Source: an uncultured Myxococcales bacterium
GTDB taxonomy: Bacteria; Myxococcota_A; UBA9042
Length of the DNA stretch: 64,000 bases
NCBI GenBank assembly: GCA_903840165.1
Contig: CAIMEY010000029.1
Span: 62,001 to 126,000, forward strand
Reading direction: 5' to 3'
The position numbers and the translations under genes were made by a program. The number at the start of each line of letters is the position of its first letter. The stretch's first letter is position 1. Positions 17,756 to 27,496 of the stretch are shown piece by piece. The notes below the pieces were generated by a model. The model was not told the DNA's origin, searched no databases, and worked only from the letters and a program-made list of their open reading frames with translations.

Positions 17756-20700
17756 ATGGACACCAGGGAACGGCAGGGTCAACGGGCGAGATGGCCAAGC
17801 ATCCCGCTGGCTTTGTTGGTATTTTCGCCTTTGCGGCGCCTGCGCACGGCCTGGGCCTTGGTCCTGCTCCTCGGCCTTGGGACCCCGCTGCCGGAGGCTT
17901 GGGCCATGGCCCCGAGTACTGAGCAGCAACTCCTTGAAACTTTGAGTCAATCGCTGCTGCGCGCCAAACAACCGACGGCAATTGCCGAGTTGCTGGCAGC
18001 GGCTAGGCTCAGTGGCTCCCTGCCGCCCAGGATGATCATCCACAACCTGCTGCCGGTGCTGAACAAATGGCTGGCCGACCGCAGGATGGCGAACTGGCCC
18101 ATGACCTGGACGCTGCGCAGCTTTGTGCAGCAATGGGCAGCCCGCAGCGGGGATGCAGCGCTGGAGAAGCGCTTGAGCCAGGACACGGCGGACCTGCGCA
18201 ACTGGGCGTGGCTAGGGCCTTTTGGCGATGAACAGGGGTCGGCGTTCGCCCACAGCGGTCCGGTGGAAGCGCGGGCCGCGGAGCCGGTGCGCGCCGATCA
18301 GCCCGTGGCGGGGCGCAATGGGCCGGTCCTCTGGCAACCGGTGCCAGCCGATTTTGTCAGCCCAGGGCAACGCATCCCCTTAGAAGAACTGGTGGAACGG
18401 GCGGCAGACGCCGTCATCTACGTCCAGACGTGGGTCAAGCCCGGGCAGCCTGGCCCGGCCCAACTGCGCCTTGGGGTCGATGGCCGGGTGCGCGTGTGGC
18501 TCGATGGGCGCTTGGTCATGCAGCGCGATGCAAAGCCAGAACTCTATGGGATTGATGATCAATGCCCATCTTTGCCGATGGTCGACACCGCAGAAGTGAC
18601 CCTAAGGGCGGGGTGGCAGCGTCTGCTGGTCAAGTTGGCACCGGCTGGTCCTAGCCTGCCTTTGAGCGCCGGTTTCTTCGATGCCAAGGGCGCTGCTTTG
18701 TCCGTCGAATCAGCCGCTTTGCCGCCAGCGGATGCCTCAACGCCCACCAACGTCGATGCCACTGCGCCAAAGAACCAACCAGCGGCCCAACCGGCTGGAG
18801 TCAATCCACAATCGCCCTCCAAAGCTGCGTCGCCATGGCCGGCCTTGGTGGCCCTGGCTTGGCATGGCTGGCCCATGAACAGCGAATTGAGCGAGCAACT
18901 GCTGGCCGCTACAGCCGATGACCTGCCCGCCGACCCGCAATTGGCCTTGGGCGATGCGATGCTTGCCGGCGAACTTGGCGATCGGATTGACGGTTTGCGA
19001 CGTTGGGCCCTGCGCCTGCCTGACTCGGCAGAACTCCTAGTCGCGCAGGCCGAAGCCCTGGATCAAATGGGGAAAACCACGCAAGCACATCGCCTGTGGC
19101 ACGACTGGGTTGAGATTCACCAGCAACATCCAGAGGATGTCAGCATCCACGCCTGTTCGGTGCGGGTGGCGCTGTGGAACCGCCTGGGGGCCGACCTAGC
19201 TGCCGCGGAATTGCTCGAGAAATGTGGCAAGCGTTGGCCGCAGTCCCCGGCGATCTTGCAAGCGCAACTGCGGTTGGCCCAGGCCCATGACCAACTGGCG
19301 CAGACGGCACACTGGACAGACCTATTGCTTCAGGAAGAACCGGGACGATTAATGCGTCATATGGCGCACTTACAATCCCTCTTTCACCAAAGCGACGATG
19401 CGACACTGGTGGCCATCGCCGAGGGGATTACCAAGCGCTTTGGCCAGCGATCTCGGGCTTTTGAGGCCGTTGGGCAGTTGTTTCTCGCCCAGGACCAGCC
19501 TCAAGCGGCGGCGGCGCTCCTGGCAAGGATACCAGAGAGTCAAGTCCGCGCTTCTACGCTTGATTTGCGCGGCAGGGTTTGGGCGCGGCTGGGACAAACC
19601 CAAGCAGCGCTGACGGCTTGGAAGGCTGCGCTGGCTGCGGCCCCCGCCCGCGCCGATGTGCGCACTCGTCTGCAGTTGCTCAGGCCCGCAGGCGATTTTT
19701 ACGCATGGTATCAACGAGATCTATTGGCCTTGGTCCACAAGGAGAGGTCTGTGCCCCGCAAAGTGCCTCTGGAGCAGCGCTTGAGACAGACGGTGCTGCA
19801 GGTCGTCGGCAATGGGCAGCAGGCGCGTTATGACGCTGAAATCAACTACTTTGGCCCTGGAACCGAGCCCAATCACGACGTGACCATTGACTATGCCCCG
19901 AGCGTTCAGCGCGCAGAAGTGCTTGAAGCTGCTGTGATTCGTGCCGATGGACGTGTTGAGCGCAACATCGCCCAAGAGGCCGAGCAGGTCGGCGACGACG
20001 AGAGCGGCATGTACTTCGATCTCGAGCGAATTGTATTGCATTTCAAGGGGCTCAAAGCCGGTGATAGTGTCATCGTCCAATATAGCGTCCGCGACCTGCA
20101 GCCCACGGCGTTTGGCCTGGTTTTTGGCGAGCTGTTGCAACTCGGCGACATATTCCCGATTCGCGAGACGGACATTGCCGTTCTTCTCCCTGAAAATACG
20201 CCGTTTTATTATGAAGTGCACGACCCAGCACGGCCCGATCAAGCGCCTATCGTCCTGCAAAAACGCAACTTGCCCCGGCATGAAGCCGACCGCGATGACC
20301 CGGGGCCTTGGGACCAGTGGCGCCTGCAGTTGGGCCCTCAAGCAGGCGTAACCAATGAAGAACGAATGCCTGGTGGCACCGATTCTGTGGCCTACCTACA
20401 CATGTCCTCCTTTGCCGATTGGCCCGCGGCGGTGCAGTGGTACCGGACGCTGATGGCCGAAGCCCTGCCCCAGCCGGGGAGCGATGTCGCCCTGCACGAG
20501 ACGGCGCTGCGGCTTACGCAAGGGCTAGATTCCGTAGAGCAAAAGGCACGTGCACTGTACAATTACACGGCGGCTCAAGTGCGCTATGTCGGCCTGGAGT
20601 TTGGCATTCACAGCCTCAAGCCCCACGCGGCGCGCGAGGTCATGCAGCGGCAGTTCGGTGATTGTAAAGACAAAGCGACGCTGCTCGTCGCCCTGCTGGC

Positions 20701-21607
20701 CGAGGTGGGCATTGAGGCGCAGGTCGCCCTGGTGCGCACGGTGGATGAGGGGCGTCTACACGACCGTGTCGCATCTTTGGGCGTTTTCAACCATGCAATC
20801 GCGTACATCCCTGAGTTAGGTTGGTGGCTTGACGCTACCGCGCAGCGACACAGCCCGCTGGAACTACCAGCTGGCGACCGCGAGGGCATGGCGCTGCGGA
20901 TCGTGGGCCCCAAAGCCACAGCGCTGGCGCAGGTTGAGCGCTTGCCCCTGGGGCCGGCGACGTCGCACCAACGGCAGGAGACTGACCGGGTGCAAGTCCA
21001 TGCCGATGGCAGTGCCGACCTAACGATCCAATTGGATTTACAAGGATTACCTGCTGCTGACGTCCGCAGTCGCCTAGGTACGGCCCAGGCGCGCAAGGAG
21101 CACCTGGAACACGATCTGGTCGGGCGATATGCGGGCCTGCAAGTTCTTGATGTAACAACAGAAGGTATCGATCCTTTGGCTGACCATGTCCGCGTACGCA
21201 TCAAGGCCCATGTGCCGCAATGGGCCCAGCCGCGGGCCACGGGCTTGGTGTCGCGGCCCTTGCAGCCAGCAACGCCGTATTTACAAGGGATTGCGGCCGC
21301 CACTAAGCGCGTCCACCCCCTGGTTCTGGACCATGGTATGCAGGATGACCTGACGGTGGAAATCGTGCCGCCGCCGGGTTGGCAGGTCCAGCAGCAGCCG
21401 GCCGACGCCCAAGCGGAACAGGGGCCTCACCAATTTGCCAATCATTGCCAGATGCAGAGCTCCGCGCTGCGCTGCGAGTCTAAGGTTCGTATCGGCGAAC
21501 GGAGAATCGATCCCAAGGATTACAGTGGCTTTCGCGCTTGGCTTGGCAATGTCGACGCGGGCTTACGCGGCGAACTGCGCCTGATGCCGGCAGGAGGCAC
21601 GCCATGA
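17756..21607 (+). CDS. Giant exported TPR-DUF3857-transglutaminase protein
   Basis: From ATG 17756 (after GAGGGCGAGG) the product is 1283 aa. A basic N-terminus leads to a signal-type helix (LRTAWALVLLLGLGTPLPEA). The first 650 residues are an ectodomain with a beta-sandwich-like part and many helical hairpin (TPR) repeats. Then comes a DUF3857-type domain (DAEINYFGPGTEPNHDVTID) and a transglutaminase-like core with a complete triad: Cys970 in FGDCKDKATLLVALL, His1013 in FNHAIAY, Asp1026 in GWWLDAT. A C-terminal beta domain follows. Such proteins are exported and may crosslink or cleave peptide bonds; the true reaction is unknown. The last four bases (ATGA) overlap the next, related gene, so the two are translated together. 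Confidence 0.85.
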   Translation: MDTRERQGQRARWPSIPLALLVFSPLRRLRTAWALVLLLGLGTPLPEAWAMAPSTEQQLLETLSQSLLRAKQPTAIAELLAAARLSGSLPPRMIIHNLLPVLNKWLADRRMANWPMTWTLRSFVQQWAARSGDAALEKRLSQDTADLRNWAWLGPFGDEQGSAFAHSGPVEARAAEPVRADQPVAGRNGPVLWQPVPADFVSPGQRIPLEELVERAADAVIYVQTWVKPGQPGPAQLRLGVDGRVRVWLDGRLVMQRDAKPELYGIDDQCPSLPMVDTAEVTLRAGWQRLLVKLAPAGPSLPLSAGFFDAKGAALSVESAALPPADASTPTNVDATAPKNQPAAQPAGVNPQSPSKAASPWPALVALAWHGWPMNSELSEQLLAATADDLPADPQLALGDAMLAGELGDRIDGLRRWALRLPDSAELLVAQAEALDQMGKTTQAHRLWHDWVEIHQQHPEDVSIHACSVRVALWNRLGADLAAAELLEKCGKRWPQSPAILQAQLRLAQAHDQLAQTAHWTDLLLQEEPGRLMRHMAHLQSLFHQSDDATLVAIAEGITKRFGQRSRAFEAVGQLFLAQDQPQAAAALLARIPESQVRASTLDLRGRVWARLGQTQAALTAWKAALAAAPARADVRTRLQLLRPAGDFYAWYQRDLLALVHKERSVPRKVPLEQRLRQTVLQVVGNGQQARYDAEINYFGPGTEPNHDVTIDYAPSVQRAEVLEAAVIRADGRVERNIAQEAEQVGDDESGMYFDLERIVLHFKGLKAGDSVIVQYSVRDLQPTAFGLVFGELLQLGDIFPIRETDIAVLLPENTPFYYEVHDPARPDQAPIVLQKRNLPRHEADRDDPGPWDQWRLQLGPQAGVTNEERMPGGTDSVAYLHMSSFADWPAAVQWYRTLMAEALPQPGSDVALHETALRLTQGLDSVEQKARALYNYTAAQVRYVGLEFGIHSLKPHAAREVMQRQFGDCKDKATLLVALLAEVGIEAQVALVRTVDEGRLHDRVASLGVFNHAIAYIPELGWWLDATAQRHSPLELPAGDREGMALRIVGPKATALAQVERLPLGPATSHQRQETDRVQVHADGSADLTIQLDLQGLPAADVRSRLGTAQARKEHLEHDLVGRYAGLQVLDVTTEGIDPLADHVRVRIKAHVPQWAQPRATGLVSRPLQPATPYLQGIAAATKRVHPLVLDHGMQDDLTVEIVPPPGWQVQQQPADAQAEQGPHQFANHCQMQSSALRCESKVRIGERRIDPKDYSGFRAWLGNVDAGLRGELRLMPAGGTP

Positions 21608-24600
21608 AACAGCCAGTGATTGAGCGCAATTGTCGAATTCGCGCGTTGCCTTGGGTGTGGGGCCTCCTGAGCCTGCAGATTGCCTGCTCGGCTCCGCTTG
21701 ATGTCCTTGATCGGCAAGTCGATGTGCCCCTAGCCCGTCGCCAAGCGGCCTCCTGGCAACAGGCCCCGGACACCGCGGCGGCCGGCCATCGGATGGCTGC
21801 GTGGCTCTGTCTGCTGCATGGCGAGGACTGCGGGCAAATTGCTGAACACGCTAAACAAGTTCCCTACGCCGCGGCCGAAGATGCGCTGCTACGCGCCCTT
21901 GCCCTGCAAGGTCAGCACGATGTCGCAGCGAGGGCCCAGGCATGGCTGGACGTCTTGGCCGTTCCGGCACCGGAGGCGGTCCATACAGTTGCGGCCCAAG
22001 CACTTGCACGCCTCGCTGTGCGGGACCGGTCTGCGGTGGTCCACGTGCTGCAAGCAAGGCACTCTGTGGTGCGAGACGCCCTGCAAGCACATGACTCTTT
22101 TGAACAATGGCGCAGATGGCAGGCCTTGGGCCCCCTGCTGACCCAAGCGGCGCACGCATCGCTGCCCGCAGTGCCGGCCGTGCAGTTGGATGTCCAGGTC
22201 TATCTTCCTGTTATTTCAAGGCGTCTACACACAGGTCTCCTGGACCTGCAGGTCAGCGCCGTGGACCCGCCCCTGGTCCCAACCGAGTCCGGCGGTCAAT
22301 GGTTGGCCCTGCCTCCCCTGAGTCAAGACGTGAGCACCACGCAACTGGGTGATCTTTATCCAATCCCGGTGCGCGACCCCGGCATTTGTGCGCTCAAGGT
22401 GCAACTACATCCGCCGCGACCAGGGGCCTACACCTTGGTGCTGCAGGCGCCGCGCGGCGTTCGGGCGTGGCTCGGCCAACAACCGTTGGAACTACAACGT
22501 GATGGTTCTACCCGGACCTGGAAGTCCGAACTGATGGTGGGCACAGACCCGGCCATTCTGCACCTGGCCGTAGCGGCCGCTTCATCCTCAGAATTGTTAA
22601 GCATTGCCGTTCTTCCTAGCCAATCCCGTCTGAGTCAAGGCACGCCGTGGGCCCAGACCCTGGCCGACCTGGTGCAAGCGCTGCGCGACCCAGATGGTCC
22701 AGCGAGGGGGCGGCTGGAGCGGGCGTTCACGGGGCCTGCCGCGGCCTTGGTGACCTTGGAAGTCGCGGATCCGGGCACGAGCGCGTCGGCACTGAGCGAT
22801 GCCGCAGACCGCGTTCTAGGGCTATTTCCCGCCCACATGGAGGCCCAGTTGACGCGAATTGCGCAAACGCGGGACGCCGGCAATCCGACGCTGGCGCTAC
22901 AAATGCTGCGCCAGCTGGGACCGGTGCTGCCTGCGCCGCCGGGACCACCGGAATTACGCATCGCAGTAGCTGAATCTCGCAGCGACCTGCTGATGGAACG
23001 CGCCCATGTGTTGCTGGCGGTGGGTCTGGCCGAAGAGGCGGCCCGCGTCGTCCGCCAAGCGTATGCAGCCCAACCGAATGATTGTGAAACCTTTTCTCTG
23101 GCGATGGCAGTCGGACAGGACAGCCTCGACCGTGCCCTGCTGCGCCATTTGCTGCAATCGCCACCGTCCTGCCCCGGTCAATCCCTTGTTTTAGCAAGGG
23201 GTTATGCGGCCATCGGTCAGCACGCCTTGGCCACAGCGCAGTTGCAGCGGGCCATGCGGCAGCCTTCGCTTGCGCGCGATGCCGTCCGTTTGTTGCAGGA
23301 GAACGCCGATGCGCTTGGTGAACCTGCACCGGCAATTCCGTCCTGGTTACAGGATGCTTCCGATCCGGCGTGGCGGGCGGCGCAGCAAGCAGCAGGGCGC
23401 CATGACCACCCGGCAGAGCACCGATATCTCAGCAAAATACTTAGCGATCCTGGCCAATCTCTGACCGCCAAACAAAGAGCGCTGCAAGCTGGAGCCCCGG
23501 CGCCATGGCAGCCCTTTGTGCGCAAGGGCGAGGAAATTGCGGCAAAGACCGATGATCCGCAGTTGATCCAAGGGGCTTCGACCGCATGGCTCCTCGACCA
23601 AGAACTGGTGGTGCTTCTGCGCGGTGGCGGGGCGATTCGTCGCGTTCACCAAGTCTTACGCGTGCTTGCCGACGAAGCGGCCGAAGGCGTCGGCGAGGTG
23701 CGGGTGGCCGAAGGGGCCGACCTCGAGATGGCGCGAACGCTGCTGCCGGACGGTTCGACCGTCCTGCCGGCAGAAACTGCGGACAAAGACACCATATCCC
23801 TACGCGCAGTTGCCGCCGGAACCTCCGTCGAATTCGCGCAAATTGCCTATGTTTCCGCAGATGATCCCGCCACGGGTGCCACACGATTGCCGAGCTTTGC
23901 CCTGCAAGCGGCGGACAGCCCGACCGTCCTGTCCGAATACATTGTCCTTGTTCCGCAAGGGGTTATACCCCAATGGAATGTCAGTGCGACAGCGCCAGCC
24001 GCGATTCGCAGCGAATTGCCGGGCTACACTGCCTATGTCTTTAGAAATCAGAATGTTCCTCGGGGCCACAATGAGCCGCGGGCGGTACGTCCGGAGACAG
24101 CCCTACCTTCGGTCCGGGTCACGGCGCAAGCGGATTTGCAATCTATTTTAGGGCCTTGGGCAGAGGCGCTGGCCTCCGCAGAGCAGATTCGCGATGCCGA
24201 CCTTGACCGCTGGGAGGCCTTTGCCCGCCGCCAACCGCCCGGGACCAGTCGCTGGCAGGCCGTTGCTCAGCGAATTGCTCAAGCGATCCAGCAGGGTCCA
24301 GAAGGTGGGCCTCCGGGGCGGCCCGATCAAACCCTGCAGAATCAGAAGGGAGACCGCGCTGCCCTGCTTTACGCGCTGGCCCGCCGCCTTGGTGAGGACG
24401 CGTGCTTGGTGCGGGTTCTACCATTGGCGCGAACGCCCGCACAAAAGCCTGAAGATCCAGATGATTGGGCGATGCAAGTCGTGCAGATTCGCCCGACCCA
24501 GGCGTCGGCGCCGACCGAGCCGCACAAAGATACGCCGACCGAGCCGCACAAAGATACACAGAAGGACCCGCACAGCGCCCAGCCCACAGGCGCTCAACTG

Positions 24601-25368
24601 CCTGATATTTGGTATGATCCTGGGCTCGAGAATGGCATCATCAACCACTTGCGCGCGGGACTTCGTGGCCGGCAGGGGCTCCAAGTGGGCTGCAAGGCGC
24701 TCAATCCCCACATCACGCTACCGCGTCTGGGGGATGGCCGGGATCTGCGTACGATTACAGGGGATTTGACATGGAATGCCGACGGCTCTGTGCAGGGCGT
24801 CGTGCGGGAAGTCCTATCGGGCTCTTTGGCTGCGCTGTTGCGGACTTGGCTGGTGGGTGCCAACGAACAGACTCAGGCTGAAGTGCTACAAAACTTAGTC
24901 GGTTCAAGTTATTCCGGCTTAACCGTACTGTGGCAGGAAATTCATGGGCTCAGCGGCGGGTCCGACGACACGCCCGTGACCTTGGCGTATACCGTGCAGG
25001 GTACAGCCTCGAAATCACGAGAAAATGCCCTAGACCTAGCCCTATACCCGGAAATGCTGGGGCAGACCTATGCAGGCCTGCACGAGCGGAGCACAGCCCT
25101 CTTGTTTAGTCATTCCCTGGATTTACGGGTCGAACTGCGGGTCCATGGACCTGCGACGCAGCACCTACTGGCGCCGGCAGCGGTCCATGTCGACCACCCG
25201 CTGATCCACTATGACTGCGAATCTACTGTAGAAAATAGTTCTGTTACCTTGCGCAAACGGGCCACGGCGACGCCAGCGGTGGTAGAACCTTCCCAATATC
25301 AAGGGCTTGCTATCTTGCTGCGCCAGACCGATGCCGCCGACGCCGTGCGATTGACGCGCGGGCCTTAG
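21604..25368 (+). CDS. Giant lipoprotein paralogue with degenerate transglutaminase domain
   Basis: ATG 21604 overlaps the previous stop. The 1254 aa product has a lipobox (LSLQIACSAPLDVL). The layout follows the upstream protein: a helical-repeat N-terminal half, a DUF3857-like domain (RVHQVLRVLADEAAEGVGEV, ARTLLPDGSTVLPA), then a transglutaminase-like block. The catalytic Cys segment reads QKGDRAALLYALARRLG instead of GDCKDKATLL, and the catalytic His segment is DWAMQVVQI; only the Asp survives (DIWYDPG). It therefore looks catalytically dead and may be a scaffold, regulator or substrate of its neighbour. A duplicated TEPHKDTP stretch interrupts the region between the Cys and Asp positions. 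Confidence 0.82.
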   Translation: MKQPVIERNCRIRALPWVWGLLSLQIACSAPLDVLDRQVDVPLARRQAASWQQAPDTAAAGHRMAAWLCLLHGEDCGQIAEHAKQVPYAAAEDALLRALALQGQHDVAARAQAWLDVLAVPAPEAVHTVAAQALARLAVRDRSAVVHVLQARHSVVRDALQAHDSFEQWRRWQALGPLLTQAAHASLPAVPAVQLDVQVYLPVISRRLHTGLLDLQVSAVDPPLVPTESGGQWLALPPLSQDVSTTQLGDLYPIPVRDPGICALKVQLHPPRPGAYTLVLQAPRGVRAWLGQQPLELQRDGSTRTWKSELMVGTDPAILHLAVAAASSSELLSIAVLPSQSRLSQGTPWAQTLADLVQALRDPDGPARGRLERAFTGPAAALVTLEVADPGTSASALSDAADRVLGLFPAHMEAQLTRIAQTRDAGNPTLALQMLRQLGPVLPAPPGPPELRIAVAESRSDLLMERAHVLLAVGLAEEAARVVRQAYAAQPNDCETFSLAMAVGQDSLDRALLRHLLQSPPSCPGQSLVLARGYAAIGQHALATAQLQRAMRQPSLARDAVRLLQENADALGEPAPAIPSWLQDASDPAWRAAQQAAGRHDHPAEHRYLSKILSDPGQSLTAKQRALQAGAPAPWQPFVRKGEEIAAKTDDPQLIQGASTAWLLDQELVVLLRGGGAIRRVHQVLRVLADEAAEGVGEVRVAEGADLEMARTLLPDGSTVLPAETADKDTISLRAVAAGTSVEFAQIAYVSADDPATGATRLPSFALQAADSPTVLSEYIVLVPQGVIPQWNVSATAPAAIRSELPGYTAYVFRNQNVPRGHNEPRAVRPETALPSVRVTAQADLQSILGPWAEALASAEQIRDADLDRWEAFARRQPPGTSRWQAVAQRIAQAIQQGPEGGPPGRPDQTLQNQKGDRAALLYALARRLGEDACLVRVLPLARTPAQKPEDPDDWAMQVVQIRPTQASAPTEPHKDTPTEPHKDTQKDPHSAQPTGAQLPDIWYDPGLENGIINHLRAGLRGRQGLQVGCKALNPHITLPRLGDGRDLRTITGDLTWNADGSVQGVVREVLSGSLAALLRTWLVGANEQTQAEVLQNLVGSSYSGLTVLWQEIHGLSGGSDDTPVTLAYTVQGTASKSRENALDLALYPEMLGQTYAGLHERSTALLFSHSLDLRVELRVHGPATQHLLAPAAVHVDHPLIHYDCESTVENSSVTLRKRATATPAVVEPSQYQGLAILLRQTDAADAVRLTRGP
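24509..24556. repeat. Perfect 24-bp tandem duplication in the giant lipoprotein gene
   Basis: Two identical adjacent 24-nt units (CGCCGACCGAGCCGCACAAA plus GATA) encode a repeated TEPHKDTP octapeptide. The repeat is in frame and lies between the former Cys and Asp positions of the degenerate transglutaminase domain, consistent with slippage in a relaxed loop. Confidence 0.9.
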
Positions 25369-25410
25369 TCGGCTGCTACGGAACGCTGGGGCGCGAAAAG
25401 CAGTAAATGC

Positions 25411-27096
25411 CTAGGATTCCAGATTCTTGGCCAGTTGATGCAATACCTTCGCGGCTTCGCCCGCAGCTTGAACCCGGTTCTGAAGCAGAGTCTGGGTCGC
25501 TGAGGCGGCGCTGACAGCATTAGCCAATTCCATTTTCTTTTCAGCCACTTCTGCTGCAAGCCTTGCGCAATCGGCCCGCAATTGGCTGGCTTCCGCTTGC
25601 GCTGCACTCACGCGCGCCCCTTCCTGGGCCAAAGCTGCTGCTGCCGCGTGATTTTGGGCCTGCAATTGCGCAACTTGTTCACGGAGTTGAATGGCCTCGA
25701 GCGCTGCTTCTGGCCGGTGCAAGTCCTGCAAGCGGTTGACTTCACTGCGCAGTTGCTCATTCTCACCCTCAAGCCGATCGGCCACGGACGAGACTTCTTG
25801 CAATTTCTCCATAAATCCGCTAAGTTCAGACAGCATCGCCGTCGCGCCACTGGTCGGACGATTGCGGGCCGGCAGGGGCGAAGCGGCCTGGACTTCGGCT
25901 GCTGGCGCAACGACGACCGCAGCCTGAGCAACGGGCGTGGGAGTCGCCGCAACCGGAGTCGGAGCCGGAGCTGGAGTCGGAGCTGGAGTCGGAGCTGGAG
26001 TCGGCGCTGGAGTCGGAGTCGCTGCAACCACTGGCGGAGCAACCGCGGCCGGCGCAACCGCAGGCTCAGCGGTTGGTTCTGTCGGCAATTCCTCATCCTC
26101 TTCAAGAACTTCTAGCAATTCCTCTGCGAGTTCTTCAGAAGCGGTGGGCGGGGCCTCTGGCGCAGTGATCGCCACGGGTTCAGCGGCAGTTGCAACGAGT
26201 TCCGCGTCGAATTCCTCGACCAAATCATCCATTTCCAGCACTTCCTCAAGTTCGGTCGCCACGGCCGGGCTGGCTGGGGATGGCGCGGAATCACCTTCAG
26301 ATTCTGCCTGCAATTCTTCAACAAGCTCAATGGAATCGAGGTCTTCCAGGGCCTCAGAGCTATCTAGGCTTTCGACTTCAGCAAGATCGACCGGCTCAAG
26401 TTCCTCGACTAGGTCATCGATGGATAGCTCCAAGGTGGAACCCGACAACTCCATGAGTTCACTAGCAGAAATCTCCGAGTCTTCGTCATCCTCGATGAGG
26501 TCATCCTCCAGAATTTCGGCATCCTCAAGGTCTTCACTGCCCAAGGCGTGCGCCTGATCCGAGTCAAAGGCTGCACCATCAAAGGCACCGAGCAGGTCGC
26601 CCGGCGTCGGTGGCGGCTGATCGGTGCCGTCGTCGAGCTCAAGGATGCTCATCTCGCGCGTGGCGTCCTCGTTGCCCAGAGCAGCCAGAGCATCCATCGG
26701 AATTTCATCAAGATCTTCGGTCATTGCCCGGCTCTTGCCGGTCCAGAGTTCCTCGGCCATGGGCACCAAGTCTTTGCCGATCCGCGACTGCACCAAGTAA
26801 CGATCCGCTGTAATTTTGCCCTTTTGGTGGCGTTTGACTTCGTCACGCTGGTCGTCGCGGTAGACCACCAGCAGCTTGGGATCGGTTTGGCCTTCGCGGC
26901 GCAACGTCGACACCATGGCCAAGCTCCGCCTCAGCGTCGGGCCAAAAACCACAAGCGCGACCTTATGTTCCGTCAGGGCGCGCATGGCCTCGTCGATGGT
27001 GCCAACAACCACCTGGGGCGCAGAAATCGCTTGCTGCAAGGCGCGTTCCAGGATCTTGGTGCCACCCACCAGCAGGACAACGGATTCGGTCGACAT
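25411..27096 (-). CDS. Pseudo-receiver, acidic linker and coiled-coil protein (FrzS-like architecture)
   Basis: A 561 aa minus-strand protein; ATG 27096 (MSTESVVLLVGGTKI) is chosen over the track's 27381. Residues 1-120 look like a CheY-type receiver fold (VVLLVGGTKILERALQQAIS, KVALVVFGPTLRR, KLLVVYRDDQRDEV), but the acidic pair is replaced by Gly-Gly and the phospho-acceptor Asp by Gly, so it should not be phosphorylated. A long Asp/Glu-rich tract (about 130-370) follows, then a Pro-Ala repeat (APTPAPTPAPTPAP) and a C-terminal coiled coil (about 440-560; LEGENEQLRSEVNRLQDLHR). Pseudo-receiver plus coiled coil is the layout of the myxobacterial motility protein FrzS. Identity with FrzS is not claimed. 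It is divergent from the FKBP gene. Confidence 0.75.
   Translation of the reverse strand: MSTESVVLLVGGTKILERALQQAISAPQVVVGTIDEAMRALTEHKVALVVFGPTLRRSLAMVSTLRREGQTDPKLLVVYRDDQRDEVKRHQKGKITADRYLVQSRIGKDLVPMAEELWTGKSRAMTEDLDEIPMDALAALGNEDATREMSILELDDGTDQPPPTPGDLLGAFDGAAFDSDQAHALGSEDLEDAEILEDDLIEDDEDSEISASELMELSGSTLELSIDDLVEELEPVDLAEVESLDSSEALEDLDSIELVEELQAESEGDSAPSPASPAVATELEEVLEMDDLVEEFDAELVATAAEPVAITAPEAPPTASEELAEELLEVLEEDEELPTEPTAEPAVAPAAVAPPVVAATPTPAPTPAPTPAPTPAPAPTPVAATPTPVAQAAVVVAPAAEVQAASPLPARNRPTSGATAMLSELSGFMEKLQEVSSVADRLEGENEQLRSEVNRLQDLHRPEAALEAIQLREQVAQLQAQNHAAAAALAQEGARVSAAQAEASQLRADCARLAAEVAEKKMELANAVSAASATQTLLQNRVQAAGEAAKVLHQLAKNLES
25955..26022. repeat. 12-bp low-complexity repeat coding for Pro-Ala-Pro-Thr
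   Basis: On the plus strand the units read GGAGCTGGAGTC with variants, on the minus strand they encode APTP/APAP repeats that make a stiff linker between the acidic tract and the coiled coil. Boundaries are approximate. Confidence 0.7.
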
Positions 27097-27496
27097 CGGC
27101 AACTCCACACGCGCAAGGCGAGGCACGGCAGGCGGCTGGTCGGCGAGCCCCAAGTCCTTGACGCAGTTGCGCAAAGGGTCGGGATCGGCGGGCCATGGCC
27201 GCAACGGTGAACCCGCAGCAGCGGGCTGGGAGGGCTCTATACCCTCTTGAAATATAAAGAGAACGCGGCACAGACAACCCGCAACGAGCTGGGAGCTGCG
27301 CCTCCTAGTGTCCTGCGACTGGGCCGGTGCGGTCAAGCGGGACCTCATTGCCTGGGCCCGATCGCTGCCTTGCCGGTCCAATTGTTTGAATAGACAATCT
27401 TTTTATCAACATCGCGGTGAATTGACCGCCGAGTTCCTGCAGAGTCGCCCCGGGCACACTTGCCAACGGCGCCTCGCTTGGGCGACCCTTGGAGTC
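27097..27496. other. 400-nt divergent intergenic region
   Basis: Separates the pseudo-receiver gene (minus) from the FKBP lipoprotein gene (plus). It has two unusually AT-rich patches: around 27249-27261 (TTGAAATATAAAGAG-like) and at 27379-27410. The second includes an inverted repeat, ATTGT (27381-27385) and ACAAT (27394-27398), followed by CTTTTTATC. These look like promoter or operator material, but no consensus -35/-10 pair with proper spacing could be fixed. Confidence 0.4.

Noticed and set aside
25937-26557. 206 aa Gly-Ala/Ser-rich plus-strand ORF
   Set aside because: Low-complexity product of the antisense of the Pro-Ala and acidic tracts.
26548-27210. 220 aa plus-strand ORF in the pseudo-receiver gene
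   Set aside because: Mirror reading of a real gene; His/Gln-rich random translation with no signal or domain.
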